This document shows positions 58,263 through 64,000 of a DNA stretch of 64,000 nt, piece by piece. Every line of letters starts with the position of its first letter. The first letter of the stretch is position 1. Under the pieces are notes generated by a model. That model was not told where the DNA came from. It made no database searches and saw only the letters and a program-made list of their open reading frames with translations. A program made the position numbers and the translations under genes. This DNA is from Phycisphaerales bacterium (GTDB taxonomy: Bacteria > Planctomycetota > Phycisphaerae > Phycisphaerales > UBA1924), in contig JANQQR010000007.1 of assembly GCA_028289195.1 (NCBI GenBank), positions 186,001 to 250,000 on the forward strand, in the 5' to 3' direction.

Positions 58263-59003
58263 TCAGTTGGCCGACGCCGGCGCCGCGAGCCCCCGCTCGA
58301 GCGCCTCCGACAGCTCGTTCCACGCCAGGCCGACGCTCGGCGGGAGCCCGTAGCGGTTCTTGGCGGTGATGTTGCTCGTGCCTTCGGTCGTCAGCGTCCG
58401 CGCGCCGTCGGGGTCGCGCGACGCGAACAGGACCGCGTCCGCCCACTCGATGAACATGGGCGCGATCCACTGGGGGACGTCCGGGGCGGCCAGCCGTACG
58501 TCGTAGCCCTCGGGCGTCGTCATCTTCGTGTTGGCTGCGTGGGCCAGGAGCACGACCGCGATGCCGCGGTCGGTGACGGCGTTGAGGGTCGGGAGCAGCT
58601 CGCGGCTCACGATGTTCTGGACGATCTCGCGGGCCTTGAAGTAGCCGCCGTGCGACGACGAGAGCGTGTTGGTGACGTCGCCTCGGCCCTTCTTGTCCAG
58701 GTCCATCACGACGTGCTCGACGATCCGCTGCACAAGCCAGTCGAGCGTGTCGATCGCCAGCACGCCGAGGCGCTGGGGCGGCTCCGACACGATCTCGTCG
58801 AGCCAGGCCTGGACCTCCGGCCAGCTCTTCAGGAACGGCGTGCGGGTGAGGCCGGGCACGGCGCCCGCGCCGTTCTCGCAGTCGATGAGCAGCGCTCCGG
58901 CGCTCGCGGCGAAGGTGGTCTTTCCGACGCCGGGCGGGCCGTAGACGATTATCTTGGGCGGCGCGGGCGTGGTGGTCGTGATCACGGTGTCAAGAAGGGT
59001 CAT
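58263..59003 (-). CDS. Sak4-like RecA-type ATPase
   Basis: 246 residues. Walker A is VYGPPGVGKTTFA (~20-32), Walker B LGVLAIDTLDWL (~98), and further RecA-fold parts are GIAVVLLAHAANTKMTTPEG and WADAVLFASRD. The size and the neighbourhood with DUF669 and RusA fit Sak4 single-strand annealing proteins, which are shortened RecA homologues. An ATPase of other function cannot be excluded. Confidence 0.75.
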   Translation of the reverse strand: MTLLDTVITTTTPAPPKIIVYGPPGVGKTTFAASAGALLIDCENGAGAVPGLTRTPFLKSWPEVQAWLDEIVSEPPQRLGVLAIDTLDWLVQRIVEHVVMDLDKKGRGDVTNTLSSSHGGYFKAREIVQNIVSRELLPTLNAVTDRGIAVVLLAHAANTKMTTPEGYDVRLAAPDVPQWIAPMFIEWADAVLFASRDPDGARTLTTEGTSNITAKNRYGLPPSVGLAWNELSEALERGLAAPASAN

Positions 59004-59033
59004 GCGGTCTCCGGTGAAGCTGGTGCTGGCTCG

Positions 59034-59678
59034 TCATGCAGAACGCCGAGTGCTGCGGCCGCGCGGGCCCTCGGTCCGCTTGTCTACTTCTGCACCACCG
59101 CCTGACCTGTCGCACGGCGATCCACAGCTCGCCGGATCCAGACCGCACTCCCTGAAGATCGCGCGCAATGCGACGATCTCGCGGTAGACGGTGCAGCGAT
59201 GCTGCCCGCGCTCGCGCGCGATCTCGGCCGCGGTGCGGCTCTTGAGCTGCTCGGCGAGGATGCGGAGATTCCTGGGCAACCTGGCCAGCGCCGCCTCGAG
59301 ATCCAGAGCAAGATCGAGGCGGGCGGACGATTGACCATCGGCTTGGGACACCGGATCCGGACTTCTGAGCCGCTCGGCCGATTCGGAGAACGAAACGACT
59401 GCCTGCGATTCGCGCCGGCGCCGCGCGCGGAGCTTGCGGGCCACGCTGCAATACGCGCGGTCGAGCACCCGGCTGATGAATGTCGCTCGGCTTGCGCGGG
59501 CAGGGTCGTACCGTGCCAGAGCGCTCCACAGATCGAGCATCAGGTCTTGGCGCACATCGTCTGCGTCAGCCGCGCTCAGATTCAGGGCCAGTTTGAGTCT
59601 GCGAACTCGGTACTCGATGCGGCGGAGCGCGTAGGTATCGAGATCTGGTGATGAGGAAAGGCTCGGGGCGGTCGGCAT
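59034..59678 (-). CDS. Phage-encoded sigma-70-family factor
   Basis: 214 residues from ATG 59678, preceded by GGGAGACC. Region 2 is LNLSAADADDVRQDLMLDLWSALARYDPARASRATFISRVLDRAYCSV (seen as the DDVRQDLMLDLWSAL and RATFISRVLDRAY helices), and region 4 is EQLKSRTAAEIARERGQHRCTVYREIVAL (a helix-turn-helix near 175). Regions 1 and 3 are short or absent, as in ECF-type factors. It would redirect the host RNA polymerase to phage promoters, probably for middle or late genes. Confidence 0.75.
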   Translation of the reverse strand: MPTAPSLSSSPDLDTYALRRIEYRVRRLKLALNLSAADADDVRQDLMLDLWSALARYDPARASRATFISRVLDRAYCSVARKLRARRRRESQAVVSFSESAERLRSPDPVSQADGQSSARLDLALDLEAALARLPRNLRILAEQLKSRTAAEIARERGQHRCTVYREIVALRAIFRECGLDPASCGSPCDRSGGGAEVDKRTEGPRGRSTRRSA

Positions 59679-59894
59679 GAGAGGTCTCCCGCCGGCGCTG
59701 ATGCGGGAGGGCTCGTATGCGGGAGCCGACATGCCGAGAAGCGAGCGGCCGAGGCTGCAGTACGGGATCGGCCGTCGTGGAGTCGCCAATGCTCGGTGAT
59801 GGCGGCACCCACAACGGCCTCCACGCGGTGGCCGGCTCGCTGTCTGGTTCCTGGAATGAGTTGGATGTGAACGCTCGGGGGCCCGGCCCGGATC
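59679..59894. other. Non-coding stretch of about 216 bases
   Basis: The gap between the sigma gene and the gene at 59895 holds no convincing coding frame. Short repeated TGCGGGAG elements occur at 59702-59725. A promoter for the leftward replication operon could lie here, but I see no clear match to a -35/-10 pair. Confidence 0.4.
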
Positions 59895-60233
59895 TCAGGC
59901 TGCGCCTCCCCGCGGCAGATCACCCGCGACGATGAGCCGCTGCGGCAGGCCGTGCCTGATCTCGAGGCACGACACCCGGCAGCTGCCGAGTTGCGACATC
60001 TGATCGAGCAGATCGACGACGGTCGCCTTGAGCGCGAAGTCTTCGGTTGCTTCGCGGGTTCGTTCGCCTCTGCCGAGCTTGATCTCTCGGACGATGCGCG
60101 GCGGCGGGGCGAACACGGGCTCGCCCTCGAGAACGACCAGATCCTCGATCCGTCCGAAGTGCACGCTCTGCATGAGCGTGACGAGCTGCCGGCGGGCCGC
60201 GGAGAGCGCGGATAGCTGCGGGGTCGCGGTCAT
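59895..60233 (-). CDS. Hypothetical early phage protein
   Basis: 112 residues. The stop of the upstream HTH gene overlaps the ATG (60230-60233). The chain has a helix (SAARRQLVTLMQSVHFGRI), a beta segment (EDLVVLEGEPVFAPP) and a C-terminal strand (CLEIRHGLPQRLIVAGD). The 'F GRIEDLVVxxGEP' stretch is seen in other phage regulators, but I do not know the function. Confidence 0.55.
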   Translation of the reverse strand: MTATPQLSALSAARRQLVTLMQSVHFGRIEDLVVLEGEPVFAPPPRIVREIKLGRGERTREATEDFALKATVVDLLDQMSQLGSCRVSCLEIRHGLPQRLIVAGDLPRGGAA

Positions 60234-60436
60234 CGGGCGGCCTCGCCGTTCGGATCGGCTGCCGGCCGCCCGTTGCGGACGAACGCCTCGACATCCCGCA
60301 CCGGGATCCGCCAGCGTCCCCCGGCCCGGAAGGCGTTAGGGAAGTGCCCCGCCGCCAGCAGGCGAGTGACCGTGTTGCGGTGCAGCCTGAGGCGGGACTC
60401 CAGTTCGGTCTTTGTGACGTGCTCGTCGAGGGGCAT
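60230..60436 (-). CDS. HTH_17 DNA-binding phage regulator
   Basis: 68 residues from ATG 60436 (AGGGAGA upstream). TKTELESRLRLHRNTVTRLLAAGHFPNAFRAGGRWRIPVRDVEAFV is an excisionase/MerR-type winged HTH (anchors: HRNTVTRLLAAG and GRWRIPVRDVEAFV). As the first leftward gene opposite the repressor it holds the position of a Cro- or excisionase-like early regulator. Confidence 0.8.
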   Translation of the reverse strand: MPLDEHVTKTELESRLRLHRNTVTRLLAAGHFPNAFRAGGRWRIPVRDVEAFVRNGRPAADPNGEAAR

Positions 60437-60586
60437 GTTCAGAAGTCTCCCTTGACTTGTGCGGTATTTGTTCGGTAGTGTAGTGCACGAACTCGCAGGT
60501 GCAAGGGCCTCGGGACAGGAAATCACAAGACTCCTGCTCGATTGTGCAGGCATGTGCAGTCTGATGCGAAGAAAGCGAGTGCATGA
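60437..60586. promoter_or_regulatory. Divergent prophage immunity control region
   Basis: These 150 bases separate the leftward HTH gene and the rightward repressor. A leftward promoter candidate is TTGCAC (60504-60499), 16 bases, then TACACT (60482-60477). A rightward one is TTGACT (60452-60457) with a weak TAGTGT 18 bases on; the two overlap. Several TGTGC elements occur (60458, 60554, 60564) and may be operator half sites. Confidence 0.5.
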
Positions 60587-61234
60587 ATGGGCGCGCTTGG
60601 AGAGACCATCAAGACCCTTCGCGAGGAGCGCGGCTGGACGCAGGCGCAACTCGGTGAGAAAGTCGGGCTCGACGGCACCAACATCGCGCGGCGCGAAACG
60701 GGGCGCACGCGGATCAAGGGCGGCGAGCGCATCCGTTTCGCCGAGGCGTTCGGCATGTCCGTCGCCGATTTCGACGAGCGGTGGCGCCGGTGGACGGTTC
60801 CGAGATCACGCGGCGGCAATGGCATCCCCATCATCAACCGCGCTCCCGCCGGCCACGCTCTGGACTACGAGGAGTACGGCGTCGACTCGGGCCAGGGGAT
60901 GGAGTACGTCGACTTCGGCGACATCCGCGATGATCTCGCCTTCGGCGTGATCGTCGTCGGCGACTCGATGGAGCCGCGCCTGCGCGAGGGCGATTACGTC
61001 ATCCTCTCGCCCGCCGACCCGTACCGCGCCGACGGAAAGTTCACGGACGGCCGGATCGTCTTCGTGCGGTTCACGGTCGAGGCCGGCGGCGGCTGCACGC
61101 TCGCTCGCTTCTTCGCCGACGAGGACGGCCGCATCCGGCTGCAGAAGGACAACCCGGCCTACAAGCCGCTCCAGTGCCGCCGCGAGGAAGTCGAGCTTAT
61201 GGCCGTCGCGATCGAGCGGCGAGAGAAACTGTGA
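60587..61234 (+). CDS. CI-type repressor (HTH plus S24/LexA-like domain)
   Basis: 215 residues. Residues 5-65 are a HTH_3/Cro-CI domain (LGETIKTLREERGWTQAQLGEKVGL, seen as the GWTQAQLGEKVGL helix pair). Residues ~85-210 are an S24 peptidase-like domain: GVIVVGDSMEP with Ser at 127 and CTLARFFAD where LexA has its catalytic Lys. Here that place is Ala 173, so self-cleavage after DNA damage may be lost. It should hold the prophage silent by binding the 60437-60586 region. Confidence 0.85.
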   Translation: MGALGETIKTLREERGWTQAQLGEKVGLDGTNIARRETGRTRIKGGERIRFAEAFGMSVADFDERWRRWTVPRSRGGNGIPIINRAPAGHALDYEEYGVDSGQGMEYVDFGDIRDDLAFGVIVVGDSMEPRLREGDYVILSPADPYRADGKFTDGRIVFVRFTVEAGGGCTLARFFADEDGRIRLQKDNPAYKPLQCRREEVELMAVAIERREKL

Positions 61235-61401
61235 TCACCGCGGATCCAGCTCTTCGGTGAGTTTGGCGAAGCGCCGTCGTTGGTGATCCCAGTCCCGCCT
61301 TGGATCGAAGAGACATCGGCCGATAATCTGCCCTGCAGGCTTCAGATCATAGCGGAGAGTACTCAGATGGTGGATTGCGACACTTTGAAGTAGCAGTCCG
61401 G

Positions 61402-61429
61402 TTGACCTGGTGCTATCTTGGGATAGTAT
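61402..61429 (+). promoter_or_regulatory. Promoter with overlapping operator for the toxin-antitoxin operon
   Basis: TTGACC (61402-61407), a 16-base spacer and TAGTAT (61424-61429) form a good sigma-70 promoter. CTATC (61413-61417) and GATAG (61422-61426) form a short inverted repeat inside it, a suitable site for the HTH part of the antitoxin. It lies 27 bases before the toxin ATG. Confidence 0.55.
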
Positions 61430-61455
61430 TTGGTCGATGGGAGTGCCTTTACGAC

Positions 61456-61824
61456 ATGGCGACCCGAAAAGATTCCCGGGAGTTCCTGTCCACGTTCAAG
61501 CTCGCGATCGAGTTCGAGCGGTGGGGATTCAAGGCTCGGGATCGGACGGAGCAGGATCTGATCAACCTCAATCTGACCAGGCGTCAGGCGGGCGAGATCA
61601 TCTGCTCGCTGACCCCGGACAACTACTGCCGGGGGCCCGAACCCGATGACACCGACCCATCAAAGGAGGTCTGGGTCTTCGGCTACGACCACGACGGCAC
61701 TGAGGTGTACATCAAGCTCCGACTGAATCCGACCCGCGGAGGCGAAATGCCGCGGGGAACTGTGTGGTCATTCCACGCGGCGGAGCACCCCCTGCGGTAC
61801 CCCTTGAGAGGAGGCGGCGCGTGA
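61456..61824 (+). CDS. MqsR-family toxin, probable mRNA interferase
   Basis: 122 residues from ATG 61456; a TTG at 61375 is rejected because it lies upstream of the promoter. The MqsR-like body is recognised by LNLTRRQAGEIICSLTPDNYCRGPEPDD, VWVFGYDHDGTEVYIKLRL and a terminal GTVWSFHAAEHPLRYPL. MqsR toxins cut mRNA at GCU-type sites in other bacteria; whether this one does is unknown. The stop overlaps the antitoxin GTG (GTGA). Here the toxin precedes the antitoxin, the mqsRA order. Confidence 0.7.
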   Translation: MATRKDSREFLSTFKLAIEFERWGFKARDRTEQDLINLNLTRRQAGEIICSLTPDNYCRGPEPDDTDPSKEVWVFGYDHDGTEVYIKLRLNPTRGGEMPRGTVWSFHAAEHPLRYPLRGGGA

Positions 61825-62837
61825 AGGAGAGCACGCTGTATTGCCCGAGCTGTGAAGTCGAACGCTCGTTCCGCTTCGAGGAGCGCGAGCAGGAGTACGA
61901 CGTGCGTGGCGAGTCAATCGCAGTAGTCGTTCCAGTGTGGATGTGCCCCGTGTGCGGCGACACGATCGTCGACGCCGAGTTCGGTGACCCGATTGAGAAG
62001 GCCTATGAGGAATATCGCCGGCGGAAGGGTCTGCTTAGCCCGACTGAGATTCAGGAGATTCGATCTCGCTGGGGCTTGAGCCAGGCCGCGTTCGCGGCGC
62101 TGCTGGGGATGAGCCAAGCCACGATCAACCGCTACGAGCAGGGCTCACTTCAGCAGGAGAAGGAAGACGAGCTCATCCGAGCGTGCGCAAACAGAAACCA
62201 CATGGCGGATCTGCTTCGACGTCGCGGCGATGTTCTGAGCGAACGCCAGCGCCATGCCGCCGAGGCCGCGATCGAGGGGGCACGCCCGGCGGCGACCTGG
62301 GCTGCGATTGTGAACGCCATGCCTTCGGAGGTGTCGAAGCGAAGCGGATTCCGCGCATTTGACTACAACCGGTACGTCGCAGTGGTCGCATGGCTGTGCG
62401 GCAATGTTGCGCTAGTCACACAGACCAAGCTCTACAAGCTGCTGTTCTACACAGACTACCTCTGCTTCAAGGAGTACACCCGATCGCTGACAGGGGCGTT
62501 GTACCTCCGCATGCCGTATGGCCCCGTACCCGTCGGCTTCGGCACACTTCGGACTCAAATGGAGGAGGACGAGTATGTCTCGGTCGATGAGGCCACGTTC
62601 CAGAATGGAAACTTCGGCGAGGTCTTCCGACCGGGCCGAAAGGTCGAACAGATCGAGACCATGCTCGACGAGAATGAACTGCGTGTCCTCCGGTTCGTCC
62701 GCGACACGCTCGGCGGCTTGACGCCCTCCGATATCAGTGACAGGTCGCATCGGGAGTCTGCATGGAAGGACACGCCGCCGAGACACGTGATTAGCTATGA
62801 GAAGGCGACGGAGTTGTCGTTCTCTCTTCCGGAATAA
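61821..62837 (+). CDS. MqsA-like antitoxin fused to a SocA/Panacea domain
   Basis: 338 residues from GTG 61821. A YgiT-type zinc finger has LYCPSC and MCPVCGDTI (Cys ~8-11 and ~47-50). A HTH follows, LSPTEIQEIRSRWGLSQAAFAALLGMSQATINRYEQGSLQ (seen as the GLSQAAFAALLG and ATINRYEQG helices, ~75-110). The C-terminal half is a SocA/Panacea (DUF4065) domain: YNRYVAVVAWLCGN, KLYKLLFYTDYLCFKEY, GALYLRMPYGPVPVGF. Panacea domains neutralise diverse toxins by direct binding. The fusion with an MqsA head is a known arrangement. Confidence 0.85.
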   Translation: MKESTLYCPSCEVERSFRFEEREQEYDVRGESIAVVVPVWMCPVCGDTIVDAEFGDPIEKAYEEYRRRKGLLSPTEIQEIRSRWGLSQAAFAALLGMSQATINRYEQGSLQQEKEDELIRACANRNHMADLLRRRGDVLSERQRHAAEAAIEGARPAATWAAIVNAMPSEVSKRSGFRAFDYNRYVAVVAWLCGNVALVTQTKLYKLLFYTDYLCFKEYTRSLTGALYLRMPYGPVPVGFGTLRTQMEEDEYVSVDEATFQNGNFGEVFRPGRKVEQIETMLDENELRVLRFVRDTLGGLTPSDISDRSHRESAWKDTPPRHVISYEKATELSFSLPE

Positions 62838-62851
62838 ACGGAGTACTAGCA

Positions 62852-63088
62852 ATGGCCAAGAGAGGACCCAAAACCCATCATGTCGTTCCGAACTCGCGAG
62901 GAGGCTGGGATGTCAAGCGCGGTGGGGCTGGCCGCGCGAGCGAGCATCACAATCGGAAGCAGGACGCTATCGACGCGGCTCGCGAGATCAGCCGGAACCA
63001 AGGGACGGAGCTCAGAATCCACAACAAGGACGGGAGGATCTCGCAGTCGGACAGCCATGGCGGCGATGCGCATCCGCCCAAGGGTTGA
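62852..63088 (+). CDS. DUF2188 protein
   Basis: 78 residues. THHVVPNSRGGWDVKRGGAGRASEHHN and REISRNQGTELRIHNKDGRI match DUF2188 closely (anchors VVPNSRGGWDVKRGGA and RNQGTELRIHNKDG). This small basic family is widespread in bacteria, often near mobile or toxin-antitoxin genes; its function is unknown. It is 14 bases after the antitoxin stop and may be in the same transcript. Confidence 0.85.
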   Translation: MAKRGPKTHHVVPNSRGGWDVKRGGAGRASEHHNRKQDAIDAAREISRNQGTELRIHNKDGRISQSDSHGGDAHPPKG

Positions 63089-63123
63089 TGATACGAATGG
63101 TTTGAACGTGACCGAGAATCACA

Positions 63124-64000
63124 ATGTGCAGTGATGTCAGTAATGCGAATCGCGCAGTGAATCCGCGGCCCCCGCTGATGATTTCGTCAGAGGCGGAATT
63201 CCAATCGCTCATGGAAGAGGTTGATCGGGAGATGATCGACGAAGGCGTGGGCATACCCGCACGCCCGATCACTGCCGGGCTAAAGATCACAGGTCGGTAC
63301 GACGTGGTTCTCAACGCGGTGCCCGGCGACAAGCCGATCCTGCCCGGCGTCTACACACCGGATCAGATCAGCCTGCGTATCCACGATTGGATGCAGAAAA
63401 GGTATGGCGATCGCTTGAAACTGCCGTTCGCGCTTGGGCGGGTTGTGATCCCTCTGCGCGGAGCGCTCTACGTCATTAAGTGTCCGGTCATTCTCGGCAG
63501 CGTCAGGTTCATCTGCGAGCCGAGGAATTTCGGACAGCCACGCGAGACGATCGGCGTGCGTTCGGTTCCGACTTGCAACGTCCTCGACCTGATCGAAGAC
63601 TTCACGGCCGATCTAGCGCGGTCGCTCACGGCAGAAGAAGTCGTGAAGATCGGCCTCTCCCACGTATCGGCGATGGGCGCGTTCATAGCGCTCCACGCCA
63701 TCAACGATGTTCGATTCGTAAGCGAAGCGTTGGGTGACTTGGACGCTGCAGTCAGTCACCTAACCGAGCACAAGCCACAGACCGGGCTGAGCAAATGGGC
63801 GGGTCTGCAGGCCGTCGAGAAGCTCCTGAAGGCGTACATCGCATCCAGGGGCGGCGCCATCCAGCGCCACCACAGGCTCAAAGACCATGTCGCGGACGCA
63901 GTCAAACAGGGCCTGCCACAGCCGCCAAAGCAGTACATCGAGGATTTACAGTGCCCCGCCGGCGTCCGGTACGGCGAGGTCCAGGTGTCAGTTGAGGAAG
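63124..64000 (+). CDS. Unknown protein, 3' truncated by the window, HEPN-like segment
   Basis: The frame opens at ATG 63124 and stays open to the window end (292 codons), so the C-terminus is unseen. The first ~180 residues are mixed alpha/beta with no family recognised (RSVPTCNVLDLIEDFTADLA). The last visible part, LSKWAGLQAVEKLLKAYIASRGG...QRHHRLKDHVADAV, is an alpha-helical stretch like HEPN domains. The RHHRLKDH stretch fits an RX6H arrangement, which in HEPN RNases is catalytic. The HEPN call is tentative. Confidence 0.45.
   Translation, partial: MCSDVSNANRAVNPRPPLMISSEAEFQSLMEEVDREMIDEGVGIPARPITAGLKITGRYDVVLNAVPGDKPILPGVYTPDQISLRIHDWMQKRYGDRLKLPFALGRVVIPLRGALYVIKCPVILGSVRFICEPRNFGQPRETIGVRSVPTCNVLDLIEDFTADLARSLTAEEVVKIGLSHVSAMGAFIALHAINDVRFVSEALGDLDAAVSHLTEHKPQTGLSKWAGLQAVEKLLKAYIASRGGAIQRHHRLKDHVADAVKQGLPQPPKQYIEDLQCPAGVRYGEVQVSVEE

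Larger units (their letters stand above)
29863..61234. mobile_element. Siphovirus-like prophage
   Basis: Contiguous phage genes run from tail and surface genes at the left through tape measure, tail tube, capsid, portal and terminase to replication genes and a CI-type repressor at the right. Nearly all are leftward and overlap by a few bases. I place the left edge between the defence methyltransferase and the DUF1360 gene, and the right edge after the repressor; both are estimates because I found no direct repeats. No integrase or endolysin is visible inside, so the element may be incomplete or its integrase may lie beyond the window. Confidence 0.85.

Noticed and set aside
1-64000. CRISPR array or rRNA genes
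   Set aside because: I saw no regularly spaced identical repeats of 25-40 bases and no rRNA-like sequence on either strand.

Overview
The window looks like chromosomal DNA of a GC-rich planctomycete, most likely of the class Phycisphaerae. This rests on style, not on a marker gene. Signs are many short lipoproteins and signal-peptide proteins, a histone-like lysine-rich tail, paired-cysteine 'GACC' repeats, and dockerin-like 'VDFGDLTAVLQRWG' motifs.

Layout. (1) 1-15.4 kb holds envelope and secreted proteins: two DUF1579-type proteins, an intradiol-dioxygenase-like lipoprotein, a DUF4136 lipoprotein, a glycine-zipper lipoprotein, a 2075-residue RHS/YD-repeat protein with an overlapping WG-repeat gene, a glycine-rich lipoprotein with a broken partial duplicate, and a trypsin-like protease. 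(2) 15.5-29.8 kb is a defence island. Leftward, five tightly coupled genes encode an excisionase-type HTH protein, a SNF2 helicase, an AIPR protein with a nuclease-like N-terminus, and a type III modification and restriction pair. Rightward, from the same 210-bp intergenic region, run NurA and HerA; a DNA methyltransferase faces them. (3) About 29.8-61.2 kb is a siphovirus-like prophage. Its late operon (terminase, portal, protease-capsid fusion, tail genes, tape measure) runs leftward, as does its replication and recombination module (prim-pol/helicase, DEAD helicase, RusA, DUF669, Sak4-like ATPase, sigma factor). A CI-type repressor runs rightward at the right end. Rightward cargo genes interrupt the leftward operons: a GmrSD-like restriction enzyme, a GIY-YIG nuclease, a PIN protein and small zinc or histone-like proteins. 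(4) 61.2-64 kb holds an MqsR-like toxin with an MqsA/SocA-Panacea antitoxin, a DUF2188 protein, and a gene cut by the window end.

The strongest candidate for an undescribed system is the defence island. The five leftward genes overlap or abut by a few bases, as expected for one functional unit, and they share a divergent control region with NurA-HerA. The parts are known families. I do not recognise this exact combination as a named system, and I cannot search for it. No integrase, endolysin, tRNA, rRNA or CRISPR array is visible.
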